Translations under genes and position numbers: made by a program | Part shown: in pieces, positions 19,131 to 28,085 of the stretch | Layout: every line of letters starts with the position of its first letter | Position numbering within the stretch: the first letter of the stretch is position 1 | Notes under the pieces: model-generated | Databases searched by the model: none | Seen by the model: only the letters and a program-made list of their open reading frames with translations | What the model was told of the DNA's origin: nothing | DNA from: Burkholderia singularis | GTDB taxonomy: Bacteria > Pseudomonadota > Gammaproteobacteria > Burkholderiales > Burkholderiaceae | Length of the DNA: 59,480 bases | Direction of reading: 5' to 3' | Assembly (NCBI RefSeq): GCF_900176645.1 | Contig: NZ_FXAN01000053.1 | Coordinates: forward strand, 1 to 59,480

Positions 19131-19820
19131 TCAGGTGCGGACGAGGCCCGCGGCAGGAGAGCCGCCGTAAGGCAGTGGATTATTTGCGCCGAATCGCAGC
19201 TTGCAGCCGCGTAGGCTCTGACTGCATCGATCCTTGGCGGGGTCGTCGGTCGGCGCATCGTTCGCATCGGCGCATGGTCCACCCGTATAGCCGCATTCCG
19301 GCCCGCGATAGAGCCAGATGCACAGGTTCGGAATGATCTGCCGCCGAGGCAACTGCTCGCCATCAAAGTCGAGCGGTGACGATAGTTCAAATTCGATCGT
19401 CTCGTTGTCTTCGTGCGACTTGCGTTCGATCAGCCAGGTTTCCGGCGGCATTTCCTCGTTCGGATCGGCACCAGGATTCCCATCCGGAAAATTGACCGCA
19501 TCGAGATACTTTGACAGCGTGCGCCGCCGTGTGATCTGCGCACCAACTAGATCGCCAAGCGCAATGCATAGCGATGAAATCGACCCATCGACGTTACCAA
19601 CGCGCAGCGTTGGCGCTGGCTGTTTGCCCGATCCGGATATTTCAAACCCTTCAGTATTGACGGGCCATGCAGCATACTGCACGCCCTGCCATGTTATGGG
19701 CCCATGTTGCAAGTGCCCGTGAAAGTGCGCGACCTGCCCACCGATCTGCGTAGCGTCAAGCGTAAAAAGCTCTAGCTGCGCGCCAGGTTCGAGTTTTTGT
19801 ACATCGGCAGTTATCGTCAT
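19131..19820 (-). CDS. L: Minor tail protein (lambda L-like) with cysteine cluster
   Basis: The 229-residue protein starts MTITADVQKLEPGAQLELFT and has a central GPITWQGVQYAAWPVNTEGF. The C-terminal part has several cysteines (LCIWLYRGPECGYTGGPC, then DRCSQSLRGCKLRFG). Lambda gpL binds an iron-sulphur cluster through equivalent cysteines, and these four or more residues are retained here. It sits between the inserted tail fibre (4-bp overlap) and gene K (3-bp gap). Confidence 0.92.
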   Translation of the reverse strand: MTITADVQKLEPGAQLELFTLDATQIGGQVAHFHGHLQHGPITWQGVQYAAWPVNTEGFEISGSGKQPAPTLRVGNVDGSISSLCIALGDLVGAQITRRRTLSKYLDAVNFPDGNPGADPNEEMPPETWLIERKSHEDNETIEFELSSPLDFDGEQLPRRQIIPNLCIWLYRGPECGYTGGPCADANDAPTDDPAKDRCSQSLRGCKLRFGANNPLPYGGSPAAGLVRT

Positions 19821-21157
19821 TTTCTCACCGATGGCTCGATTTCTTTTTTGTCAATATCAACCGACTCAAGACGATTGACACGCGCCGTAAGTTCGTTGAC
19901 TGCCTGAACTAATAAGGCAACTGCTGCATCTGGATACACGGACAAGCAATCTTTCACTTCTTCGCCGTCATCGGCTTTGAACGTACCGGTATTAATCACG
20001 CCCTCAGGCAAAACGTTGAGCATATCCTGAGCGATGAGGCCCGCCTGTCTCTTCCCGAACTTCTCAAATGTGCATCCGGTCAGCTGCCCCAATTTTTGCA
20101 GCGCATCCCGAATCGGCTCAATGTCGCGCTTGAGCCTTCGGTCGGAATAGTTGGTCCAAGCCCCCGGAGCGAGCGCATTCCCACTTTCTTCGAAGCGAAA
20201 GTACCGTGTGGGCTGCCAACCATCCACTGCCAGAATCCCATACGATATGGTCGGCTGAGACTCCATCCAGAGTTGCACACTAGCTTCCAATCCGCGCGGA
20301 TTAATCGCACCCTTGATAGCTGCTCCGATCCCGCTACTACGAGTGAGGGTATCGTTTTTTATATATGTGCTGACTAGCAGCTCCCCTCGAACTTTCCCTC
20401 CGGAGTTCAAATCGAGCGGCGTCAAATTTCCGCTATGCCATGCGTAACCTATAACGGTCGAATCAACCGTGATTCCCAATTGACCGGCTACATTTTTCGC
20501 CCAGTCGAAACGCACTGTATGTCCGTCCGCTGACGTTACGACCGGTAGTCCATTAATCCGGAATGTCTTATCGGAAACGACATATTGGAATGCGCCGTAC
20601 TTTTTTGACCACCATCCCGCCCCCGCTGCACCAGCATAAAAGTAGCCGTCCGTATCGCCTACTGCGAGATGTGCCTCGGCTCGATCGCGGCCGACGTACA
20701 AATCTCCCTGAACGTACTCGTCTAACCACGACGTGCGCCCACGCATGGCGACATTCCACGCATGTACCCCGTCCGTATCCATAAACGCTGACTCGCCAGA
20801 ATTGAGCCGGGACAAACCTATGGCATCACCCGAGCCGTCCGCTATCTGCAAATAGCACGCGGTCGGGCCGATATTGCGAAGCAATACGACCCCGTCCGCC
20901 GGACATTGCGCGGCGACAGGCATCTTGATCCCCGGCGTATTCGAGAGCCCTACGGGAAAATTAATGTTGACGCGCTTTCCAATGTGCACGGGAGTCAGCG
21001 CGGTCCACGGTTCAGTTATCGGAAGTGCCGACGTGAGTGGCAGCTGTGCACTCAATATGTCGACGTTGTGATTCATCCGTTCGTTGGCACTACGAGGCGT
21101 ATCGCCACCAACCCCTGTTCCTGGCGCACCTAAATTGATTTTTTCCAGATTTGCCAT
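19817..21157 (-). CDS. Tail fibre with S74 intramolecular chaperone domain
   Basis: This 446-residue protein has a beta-rich body (about residues 50-340, with YAGAAGAGWWSKKYGAFQYV) and a C-terminal peptidase S74 chaperone: a YSDRRLKRDIEPI motif, then AGLIAQDMLNVLPEGV and a terminal helix ALLVQAVNELTARVNRLESV. S74 domains trimerise the fibre and cut themselves off at the Ser-Asp in the SDRRLK motif. It is encoded between genes M and L with almost no spacing, an unusual place for a fibre. It is probably a receptor-binding or side fibre. Confidence 0.9.
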   Translation of the reverse strand: MANLEKINLGAPGTGVGGDTPRSANERMNHNVDILSAQLPLTSALPITEPWTALTPVHIGKRVNINFPVGLSNTPGIKMPVAAQCPADGVVLLRNIGPTACYLQIADGSGDAIGLSRLNSGESAFMDTDGVHAWNVAMRGRTSWLDEYVQGDLYVGRDRAEAHLAVGDTDGYFYAGAAGAGWWSKKYGAFQYVVSDKTFRINGLPVVTSADGHTVRFDWAKNVAGQLGITVDSTVIGYAWHSGNLTPLDLNSGGKVRGELLVSTYIKNDTLTRSSGIGAAIKGAINPRGLEASVQLWMESQPTISYGILAVDGWQPTRYFRFEESGNALAPGAWTNYSDRRLKRDIEPIRDALQKLGQLTGCTFEKFGKRQAGLIAQDMLNVLPEGVINTGTFKADDGEEVKDCLSVYPDAAVALLVQAVNELTARVNRLESVDIDKKEIEPSVRK

Positions 21158-21158
21158 A

Positions 21159-21503
21159 TCAAGGTGAGAAGGTTTGCTCGAATGTTGCGGTTATCGTGAA
21201 GACATGCTTCGTTTGAAAAACCCGACTGAATTTCTTGCAGACGTACAGGCCCGGCTCGCCAAGCGGCGGGGTCCAATTGAACGCTCGCACGCCGGCATGC
21301 CGCCGCAGAAAGGCGCGAATCGCGGCAATGACCTCGGCCCGCCCTCGAAACGACAACTGAAACGCGTCCGATTCATTGTTGATTCCGTCCGCCACACGCT
21401 GCTCGTATCCGTCGCCAAACTTCGCCGCTCGAACCGCGAACGTTGTGTCACCCTGTCCGCCGAGCAGCGGCGCCCAAGTGAATGTTTCCCTCATACCCGC
21501 CAC
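21159..21503 (-). CDS. M: Minor tail protein (lambda M-like)
   Basis: The 114-residue protein contains the gpM-family segments RAAKFGDGYEQRVADGIN, LSFRGRAEVIAAIRAFL and RAFNWTPPLGEPGLYVC, and ends in TFEQTFSP. It is part of the ring connecting the tape measure to the tip. A start three codons later (21494, MRETFTWAP) is equally plausible. It follows the tape-measure gene after a hairpin and precedes the inserted fibre. Confidence 0.92.
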   Translation of the reverse strand: MAGMRETFTWAPLLGGQGDTTFAVRAAKFGDGYEQRVADGINNESDAFQLSFRGRAEVIAAIRAFLRRHAGVRAFNWTPPLGEPGLYVCKKFSRVFQTKHVFTITATFEQTFSP

Positions 21504-21513
21504 CAGAAAGTGA

Positions 21514-21536
21514 AACGGCCCGCTTCCGCGGGCCGC
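21514..21536 (-). terminator. Hairpin between tape measure and M
   Basis: CGGCCCGC (21517-21524) pairs with GCGGGCCG (21529-21536) around a 4-nt loop. On the minus strand only three T follow, so termination may be weak; it could tune the ratio of tape measure to tip proteins. Confidence 0.65.
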
Positions 21537-21539
21537 TCG

Positions 21540-24500
21540 TTACCGTCTCTGTTCTCGCATCTGCCACAACAGCCCGCCGGGTCGCATTTCGCTTAGCATG
21601 AGCTGCCGCATCATCGTCTCAATCATTGCGCGAAGCTGGGCGCCGGCAGTGCCGCCAGCATCGCGCCCCTCTCCCTGCGAGTCGGACATATTCACGTCGA
21701 CGTTCGCCGACACCGAGATATTCGGATCGCGGTTAGCCGCAGCCCCGCCAGTACCGACATAGCCGCCTGACGCAAAGCGCGCGAAACCAGCATCGCCCCC
21801 GGCGTTCAAACGCTCAAGCAGTGCGCGAACGCCCGGCCGCCTCACCGCCGCAGCGCGCATCACAAACTCGCCGTTCGACAACTGTGCAGGGATACTGTCG
21901 CTCGTCGACGTGCCCGGCCCGAACACTGGCCCACCGGTTGCGAGATGGAACCCGAAGGCATTCCCGCCCACCGCTGCCGCACCGCCCCCAAGTGCGCCAG
22001 TCATCGACCCCGAGACGCCACCAAGCAAGCTGCTTGAGCTGAATCCTAACGCCGCACCGCCAAGCCCGAGCATCGAGCCGAGCAACCCGAAGGCTTGCGA
22101 CATCGCAGCGCGTGCGGCGAACCGTGCGAGATCCGACAACATGCCGTCGATCAGCCCCCGGAAATTCAGCTTGCCCGTCATCGCGAACGACACGAACGCA
22201 TCCTCCGCATTGCGGAAAAATCCTGAAAACGCGTCTTCCGCCATCTGTGCGGCGTTTTGTGCAGATTCTTGATACTGCTCCATTGCACGGCTCGCCCCAA
22301 CACGCCATTGAGATTCCCTCTCCAAGCGGCGAGCATGACGCCCGCGCTCATTCTCTTCCTCTTCAGCCTGCGCCTGATTGATCCGGCTGATTTCCGCGAG
22401 GTATTCCGGCGAACCGAGCGTGCCGTCTTTCCTGGCTCCCTTCGCCAGCTCATCACGTCGCCGTCTGAATTCATCGCTAACGCGGCTGAGCGCCTGATTA
22501 AGTTCACGTGCGTTGTCGCCCATCGACATTGCCGCGAGTTCACGCTCAAAATCACGTTGCCGCTCGGTTGCATAATCCGCGAGTTCCGCATCGATCTGTG
22601 CGCTACGCTCTTTCAGCTTATTGATGGCGTCGCGGTAGCGCGCCTGTTTCTCAAGCTGCGCGAGCTGCTCATAGCCTGCACGGATTTCAGCCTCGTCATG
22701 CAGCACACTCTTATCGTCGTCGGACAGCTTTTTGCGCTTGCCGCGCAAATCCGTAACTTTTTGATCGAACGCGAGCAAATCCTTTTCGGATTGCGTCAAC
22801 TTGTCCGTTGCAACCGCCTCGACGCGCAATTGCGCAATACGCTGCCGAATGTTTTCGAGCATGCGCTCGCCTTCCAGCGTCGAGCGTTCCTTATGCGCCC
22901 CGGATGCGTGCTTCAGCCCCGGCGCGTTGACCGTAATGCGTGCGGTCTGCGCAGCGGCATCAGCAAGGGTTTTGTCATATGCCTGCTGACCCTGCGCATT
23001 TGCTCTTGCGCGAGCCACATTGGTGGCTACTTCCCGAGCAATTGGTTCGGGAGTGCCGGCACCGACGCCGAACTCGTCATACTTCTTGTTGATGAGCGCA
23101 GCCTGGAAACCTGCCAGGATGCTAGCCACTTTCATCTGCTGATTCATCAACGCGAGTTCGCGTGTCAGATTGTCGATGTTGGCCCGTGCGCCCGCCGCAG
23201 CCTTTGCATCTTTATCTTGGATCGCTTTTTCCAGCGTCTTGTATTCTTCGGCCCGGCCAGTGATCAGCCCGGCCATTTTCTGCTCGGCCGCGTTCGCGCC
23301 CTTGCTCTTGGCCTCGTACTCTGCCTTCTGGCGCGCCGTCATGCCGATGATGTCGGACGCCTCTTTTAATTTCTCGACATATTTCGTCCATCCTTCCTCC
23401 GCCATCCCACCGGCAAAGAAATTGTTCGCGTCGGTCAGCAATTGAACGGCGTTGGCCGCACCGCGAGCCGACACCTCCATCGCATTGAGAGCCTGCGCGT
23501 CCTTCTGTGCCACACCTTCCGCCGAATCAATCGCCGACGCAGCACTGATGAGCGATTCACGAAGCTCCCGTGAACCATCAGTCGCCCTGACAAACTCATC
23601 GATAATCTCCAGGCGAACTCTCGATTTTTCGACAACGCTCTGAGTTGACTCCTCGACGGCACGCAGCGACGCATTGAATTTATCGATCGCCTCCTGCGTT
23701 TCCCTCGGGATAAACGCAATTCCACCATCCATTGACGGCGGCATAACCGCCTGTGTGCCCCGAAAAGCCAGCGATCGATACGCCGCGGCAGCATCATCGT
23801 TCGCGCTCTCCTTGCCCTTTTCAAAGCGAAGCCGTTCGGCCTCCTGTAGCAGCGGCGTGAGTTGTCGGTATTTGTCGATGATCTGATCGAGCGGCGCCTG
23901 CATGTCGATCAGGCTCGACGTGGCGCCGTTCGCATTGTCGCGAAACAGCAGCCAGTTCGCCGCCGCACCGAGCGCCACCGTCCCGACCGTCATCAGAATA
24001 CCGGGAAGCCCCCCGACAGCCGTCAACAGCCCCGCGCCGACCGAGCGCATCAGCGTGCCCGTGCGCGCGAGCGCCGTCTGCGCCGCCGTCGCCCGCTCGG
24101 TCGCCGCCGTCAGACTGGCCGCCGTGGCAGCCGCCCCACGTTCTGCCCGCTCGCGCGCCTGCGTCGCGAGCGCCACGTCGCGCTCGGCCGCGGCAAGCCC
24201 GCGGTCGGTCTCCGCCAGCGATGCCGCGTAGCGCTTTTGGTCGACAAGCCCCTGACTTGCCGCCGCTTCCAGCGCCGCCCGCCGCTGCTGCGCGAGCGCC
24301 AATGACGCCTCGGCGCGCTCAAGCTCCTGCTGTGCGGCGGCCGTCTCACGCGCGATGATCGCCGCGTATGGCGTACCGATGATGCGCGCGCCGATTTCCT
24401 GACTGCCGGCCAGATTCGCGCTCGCGCTCGCGACGTGCGCCTGTGCCGCCGCCTCGACCGCCCGCGCCTCGGCGAGCTTCGCCTGCGCGAGTTCGATCGA

Positions 24501-25685
24501 CCCGGCCGTGAGCGCCGATTGCATCGCCAGGCTTTCGCGCATCGCGCGCATGCCCGCGATCTCAGCCTGGGCCGCAGCCTCGGCGGCTTGCGCGTTCTGT
24601 AGCTTCGCCGCCGCCGCATCGCGATCGCTTTGCGCCTTCGCAAGCGCCGCCTGTGCGGCTTCGTGCTGGGTTGTCGTTTCCTCGACGAGCGCCCTGCGTG
24701 CGGCAAGCCACGCGGTAGTCGCCTGTGTTGCCGCGACGGCCGATTGACCAAAGTACACCGCGATTCGGCCCGCCGCGAGCGACACGCCGATTTTGACCAA
24801 GCCGTCGAGGTGTTTGGCGACATAGACGATGCCCTCCGCAAGCTTTGCGCTGGCGCCCGTCGCCTCGTCAGCGTGCCCGACATACGCTTCGATCTCGGTC
24901 TGCAACCGGGTCATCGCCTGCCCAACGGTCACCTTGACCTTGGCGAACAACGCATCGGTGCTCGAACCGGCCTTCGTCAACGCGTCGATGAGGTTTTCGA
25001 CGGTGAGCTTGCCCTCTTCGGCCAGGGTCTTGAGCTGCGACGCGCTCGTCCCCATGCCGCGCGCAATGGCATCCGCCACACCCGGCAGTTCCTCGAGCAC
25101 GCTGCGCAGATCCTGCCCGCGCAACTGGCCTGCGGCGAACGCCTGCCCAAGCTGGATAATCCCGAGCCGGGCCGTGTCCGCCGATACGCCCGACAGCGCG
25201 ACGGCCTTGCTGATCGTCTCAACGAGTGGCCCGATCTGCTTGATCGACATGCCGAGATGCGTCGCGTTGTTCGCGATACGCTGATACAACTCGCCCGTTG
25301 CGTCCAGCGGTTGCCGTGTATCGCGCGCGATCCGCAGCACGTCGTTTTGCGCAACCGCGAAATCGATCTGGTCACGTGTAACGATCTTCAGCCGGTTGCT
25401 GAGATTCGTCCATTCGTCCGCGTACTCGACCAACTTGTGCGCGCCGAATGCCGCCGCCGCGGCCTGCGCATACTCGCGAATCGATCCGCGCGCGGCCTCG
25501 ATCGCGCGCACGGTCACTTGCACGCTTGACGCATTCGACGCGAACGCCGCATCGGCCACGCGCCCACCATCGCGCACGGCATTGAAATACGAACCGGCCG
25601 TCGATGACAAACCACGCATCCGTCGGTCGTATTCGGTCGTGTTCGCGGAAACGCTGACGATCAGCTCGCGCAGACTGGTTGCCAT
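21540..25685 (-). CDS. H: Tail tape measure protein
   Basis: At 1381 residues this is the longest gene of the prophage. The N-terminus has the tape-measure signature (VETISKAVALSGVSADTARL; LEELPGVADAIARGMG; LAEEGKLTVENLIDAL). A very Ala/Glu/Arg-rich coiled-coil stretch follows (about residues 330-560). A hydrophobic segment (LLTAVGGLPGILMTVGTVAL) and a second coiled-coil region come next. The C-terminus is glycine-rich with GGPVFGPGTSTSDSIPAQLS, typical of lambda-like tape measures. It fixes tail length and is ejected at infection. Confidence 0.95.
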   Translation of the reverse strand: MATSLRELIVSVSANTTEYDRRMRGLSSTAGSYFNAVRDGGRVADAAFASNASSVQVTVRAIEAARGSIREYAQAAAAAFGAHKLVEYADEWTNLSNRLKIVTRDQIDFAVAQNDVLRIARDTRQPLDATGELYQRIANNATHLGMSIKQIGPLVETISKAVALSGVSADTARLGIIQLGQAFAAGQLRGQDLRSVLEELPGVADAIARGMGTSASQLKTLAEEGKLTVENLIDALTKAGSSTDALFAKVKVTVGQAMTRLQTEIEAYVGHADEATGASAKLAEGIVYVAKHLDGLVKIGVSLAAGRIAVYFGQSAVAATQATTAWLAARRALVEETTTQHEAAQAALAKAQSDRDAAAAKLQNAQAAEAAAQAEIAGMRAMRESLAMQSALTAGSIELAQAKLAEARAVEAAAQAHVASASANLAGSQEIGARIIGTPYAAIIARETAAAQQELERAEASLALAQQRRAALEAAASQGLVDQKRYAASLAETDRGLAAAERDVALATQARERAERGAAATAASLTAATERATAAQTALARTGTLMRSVGAGLLTAVGGLPGILMTVGTVALGAAANWLLFRDNANGATSSLIDMQAPLDQIIDKYRQLTPLLQEAERLRFEKGKESANDDAAAAYRSLAFRGTQAVMPPSMDGGIAFIPRETQEAIDKFNASLRAVEESTQSVVEKSRVRLEIIDEFVRATDGSRELRESLISAASAIDSAEGVAQKDAQALNAMEVSARGAANAVQLLTDANNFFAGGMAEEGWTKYVEKLKEASDIIGMTARQKAEYEAKSKGANAAEQKMAGLITGRAEEYKTLEKAIQDKDAKAAAGARANIDNLTRELALMNQQMKVASILAGFQAALINKKYDEFGVGAGTPEPIAREVATNVARARANAQGQQAYDKTLADAAAQTARITVNAPGLKHASGAHKERSTLEGERMLENIRQRIAQLRVEAVATDKLTQSEKDLLAFDQKVTDLRGKRKKLSDDDKSVLHDEAEIRAGYEQLAQLEKQARYRDAINKLKERSAQIDAELADYATERQRDFERELAAMSMGDNARELNQALSRVSDEFRRRRDELAKGARKDGTLGSPEYLAEISRINQAQAEEEENERGRHARRLERESQWRVGASRAMEQYQESAQNAAQMAEDAFSGFFRNAEDAFVSFAMTGKLNFRGLIDGMLSDLARFAARAAMSQAFGLLGSMLGLGGAALGFSSSSLLGGVSGSMTGALGGGAAAVGGNAFGFHLATGGPVFGPGTSTSDSIPAQLSNGEFVMRAAAVRRPGVRALLERLNAGGDAGFARFASGGYVGTGGAAANRDPNISVSANVDVNMSDSQGEGRDAGGTAGAQLRAMIETMMRQLMLSEMRPGGLLWQMREQRR

Positions 25686-25699
25686 AATGATTTTTCCGC

Positions 25700-25987
25700 C
25701 TACTTCGCCATGCGCAAGAGCGCCGCCTGGAATGGGTCGGCACTCCCCTCGTCATCCTGTTGTTCACCACCGGGTTCGCCGGTCCAGTTCGGCATCATGT
25801 CCGACACCTTCACCTTCGCGCCCTGCGACTGGAATGCCGCCGCCGCAACCATCGCCGCGTGCAAATCGCCACGGTCGTCCGCAATCGGCGACTCGGCGTC
25901 GTATGCAATCCAGAGATTGAATTCGGCTGACGACATCTGCTCGCGCAACTCGGTAATCGTCTTGCCGAGCCGCAGCGCAAGCGACAT
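25700..25987 (-). CDS. Tail assembly chaperone, T part (expressed as GT frameshift)
   Basis: The 95-residue frame starts MSLALRLGKTITELREQMSS and has EFNLWIAYDAESPI, as in the T domain of siphovirus tail chaperones. It lies between G and the tape measure, one frame behind G. Its own ATG overlaps the G stop (TGATG), but the A AAA AAG slippery site near the end of G suggests that the main product is a G-T fusion made by -1 frameshifting. GT recruits tail tube subunits onto the tape measure. Confidence 0.88.
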   Translation of the reverse strand: MSLALRLGKTITELREQMSSAEFNLWIAYDAESPIADDRGDLHAAMVAAAAFQSQGAKVKVSDMMPNWTGEPGGEQQDDEGSADPFQAALLRMAK

Positions 25988-26451
25988 CAGGAATCGGAGG
26001 CTTGGGTTTCGGCGGAAGGCTTTTTTCCGTCTTCGACCGGATCGACGTCGAGCTTGCCGAGCTGGATTGCTTTCACCACGATCTGCTCGTGGACCGCGCC
26101 AAAGGCTGTCACGACGGCAGGCACATCCTCGTCGGCGAACAATCGCCGCCAGCCCGCCGGCGTTCGCTCGAACAGCACGCGAACGAACAGGCGTGCATTG
26201 GCGAATGTATGCGCCGAGACACCGACCTTGCGATATTTCGAACGCACCGCCTCCTCATCGTCGCCATCCGCTACGGCGGCCGCGTCGTTCAGCGGCCCGA
26301 CCCAAAACAAACGATCGTCGAGCGTCGGTTCGCGCACGGCGACCGTCACACCACCCCATTCCGGCACCTGCAATTCTTCGTGCCGCCAACCCGTCAGCGG
26401 ATTGAGCGCCGCTGCGCGCAGATCCGTCGTTTCGTGATTTCCGTTTTCCAC
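25987..26451 (-). CDS. G: Tail assembly chaperone G
   Basis: The 154-residue protein contains REPTLDDRLFWVGPL and FANARLFVRVLFERTPAGWR and lies directly downstream of the major tail protein, the conserved place of gene G. It binds the tape measure during tail assembly and is absent from virions in lambda. It is read to its stop most of the time; a fraction of ribosomes should shift at the slippery heptamer near its 3' end. Confidence 0.88.
   Translation of the reverse strand: MENGNHETTDLRAAALNPLTGWRHEELQVPEWGGVTVAVREPTLDDRLFWVGPLNDAAAVADGDDEEAVRSKYRKVGVSAHTFANARLFVRVLFERTPAGWRRLFADEDVPAVVTAFGAVHEQIVVKAIQLGKLDVDPVEDGKKPSAETQASDS
26020..26026 (-). promoter_or_regulatory. Programmed -1 frameshift site A AAA AAG
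   Basis: On the minus strand, G codons GGA AAA AAG contain the canonical heptamer A AAA AAG in the zero frame, 11 codons before the G stop. A -1 slip enters exactly the frame of the downstream T part, which is open through to 25700. This is the standard arrangement for G/GT production in siphoviruses. Confidence 0.85.
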
Positions 26452-26477
26452 ACCTACCCCTGTCTAATTTCGCAGAT

Positions 26478-26933
26478 TTACGCGGCCGGCGCGGCGACGA
26501 GCTTCGGTGCCCCGCTGACACGCACGCTGTAATTCGACGTTACGATGCCGTTGACCGACGACGACCATGTGTATTGACGCACCATGCCGACGAACAGGAA
26601 TTGCGATTTGTCGGAGAATGTGACGCGGAACACGTGCTTTTCACCGGTCGCGCGCGCCGTGCGCAGAATGGTTTGTCCCTCGTCGTCGGCCTTGTAGTTG
26701 CCCTCGACAGAGAACTCACCCGGATCGGGCAAGCCAAGCTCAAATTCTTTCTCGTCGCTCGCGAACGTCGTCACGTCGATTTCTTCCGACTGTCCGCCTT
26801 GCCATTGAATCTGCTTACCCGTCGTCGACAGATCGACATACGCCAAATCGGCCGCGTCGAGATCGGTCGAGGCGACTTTCGACACCTCCACCTTGGTCCC
26901 TTGCGATTTGGTTCGCTTGCTCTTTTCAGCCAT
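26478..26933 (-). CDS. V: Major tail (tube) protein
   Basis: The 151-residue product has TTGKQIQWQGGQSEEIDVTT, LGLPDPGEFSVEGNYKADDE and a terminal SNYSVRVSGAPKLV, a typical tail-tube beta-sandwich. The start at 26933 has GGGAAG eight bases upstream; the extension before it crosses a terminator and is not protein-like. A strong hairpin lies just upstream, so its expression may be set separately from the connector genes. Confidence 0.9.
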   Translation of the reverse strand: MAEKSKRTKSQGTKVEVSKVASTDLDAADLAYVDLSTTGKQIQWQGGQSEEIDVTTFASDEKEFELGLPDPGEFSVEGNYKADDEGQTILRTARATGEKHVFRVTFSDKSQFLFVGMVRQYTWSSSVNGIVTSNYSVRVSGAPKLVAAPAA

Positions 26934-26947
26934 ACTTCCCTCGCCAT

Positions 26948-26972
26948 AAAAAAAGCCCGCACGTGGCGGGCT
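26948..26972 (-). terminator. Terminator between tail completion gene and tail tube gene
   Basis: AGCCCGC (26954-26960) and GCGGGCT (26966-26972) form a stem with a 5-nt loop, followed on the minus strand by seven T. This is a complete intrinsic terminator in the middle of the morphogenesis operon. Confidence 0.88.
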
Positions 26973-26994
26973 GATTGAATCGTCGTGTTGCTGA

Positions 26995-27342
26995 TTAGAA
27001 TTCGACGGAGAATTCCAGACTGATCCGGAATAGCCCCGTGTCTTCCTGGAAGTCATCCGGCAATTCATCTATTTCCCCGACCGAAAACTTGTCTTGAACC
27101 GACGTTGCACGGTCGATCGCCAACGTGGCAATCCGATCGGCGTCGGTGAACGTTTGTGCGTAGAAGTCGACTTGGTACGATCCGGAGTGGCCACCGGTCG
27201 GTCCGGCAAGCGACATGTCGAATTCGCCGTGTACCCTCGTCACGACGAAGTACGGCGTCTGCGCCTTTGGCGGTGCAACGTTGATGTACCCCTTCGCGCC
27301 GCCTATCCCCTGTAGGGCATCACGAACGACGATCGTGCTCAC
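26995..27342 (-). CDS. Tail completion / tail terminator protein
   Basis: The 115-residue protein starts MSTIVVRDALQGIGGAKGYI and has PYFVVTRVHGEFDMSLAGPT and a beta-rich end. Its position between the HK97-gp10-like protein and the tail tube, and its length, fit the DUF3168-type tail terminator (lambda U position). The overlap of 4 bp with the upstream gene argues for coupling. Confidence 0.8.
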   Translation of the reverse strand: MSTIVVRDALQGIGGAKGYINVAPPKAQTPYFVVTRVHGEFDMSLAGPTGGHSGSYQVDFYAQTFTDADRIATLAIDRATSVQDKFSVGEIDELPDDFQEDTGLFRISLEFSVEF

Positions 27343-27761
27343 AAGTGGCCTCCGAACACGCTGTCAATCGCGCGCGACAACTCGGTTCGAATTGCTCCCT
27401 CCGCTTTATCCAACGATGAATCAAAGGCCGGCCTGAAGAATGGTTCGGCTTTCATGTATTGCGTGCCAAGTTCGACAAACCGCCAGTAAAATGCGTTGCT
27501 CGGTGAATCAGCTTTGCCCTTCGTCCGAACGCGAACACCGGCGGTCGCAATGCCCGGCGCGTCTTTTTGGCGAAGTGCTGCTGACACGATGTTTCGCTTC
27601 AATTTCCCTGATCGCTTTGGCGCTCGAATCCGCGCCTCATCTCGGATTACATTCGCTCCAGCGAGCGTCGCGCGTCGGAGTGCCTTCGTCGACTGCGACT
27701 TCGCAAGCCTCTCGAAGTCAGCGCGCAGATCGGCCAATCCGAGAATCTGGATGCTAGACAT
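27339..27761 (-). CDS. HK97 gp10 family head-tail joining / tail completion protein
   Basis: The 140-residue protein has GANVIRDEARIRAPKRSGKL near residue 40 and FVELGTQYMKAEPFFRPAFD near residue 95, the two signatures of the HK97 gp10 family. It is thought to complete the head-proximal tail end. It overlaps both neighbours by a few bases. Confidence 0.92.
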   Translation of the reverse strand: MSSIQILGLADLRADFERLAKSQSTKALRRATLAGANVIRDEARIRAPKRSGKLKRNIVSAALRQKDAPGIATAGVRVRTKGKADSPSNAFYWRFVELGTQYMKAEPFFRPAFDSSLDKAEGAIRTELSRAIDSVFGGHL

Positions 27762-28083
27762 ATTTTTCCCCCACCTTTACCGACAGGTCGAGACTGCCTT
27801 TCTTGCGATTGGGCAGCACCGCAACAATGTCGTACAGCCATCCGTCATATCGAATACGCATTTCACTGTCGACGTCATTCCGAAATCGAATGCGTATGCT
27901 TGCAACCGCCGCGCTGCGAATCGCCCCGGAAATGACGTGTTCCTTGCCGCTCACAAAGCGCACATTGGCCCAAACGCTGTCATGCTTAACCCAGTCATCG
28001 GGCAACGGCTCGTCGTTCTCATTCGTTCGGCCGCTCTTTCGCTCGATAACGATGTACTCGGTTAGATCGCTTGAACGGAGCAC
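27754..28083 (-). CDS. Head closure protein (SPP1 gp16-like)
   Basis: The 109-residue protein (MLRSSDLTEYIVIERKSG; WANVRFVSGKEHVISGA; MRIRYDGWLYDIVAVLPN) fits the phage head-tail adaptor family that closes the portal after packaging. It lies 2 bp downstream of the connector gene and overlaps the gp10-like gene by 8 bp. Confidence 0.88.
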   Translation of the reverse strand: MLRSSDLTEYIVIERKSGRTNENDEPLPDDWVKHDSVWANVRFVSGKEHVISGAIRSAAVASIRIRFRNDVDSEMRIRYDGWLYDIVAVLPNRKKGSLDLSVKVGEKYV

Positions 28084-28085
28084 GG

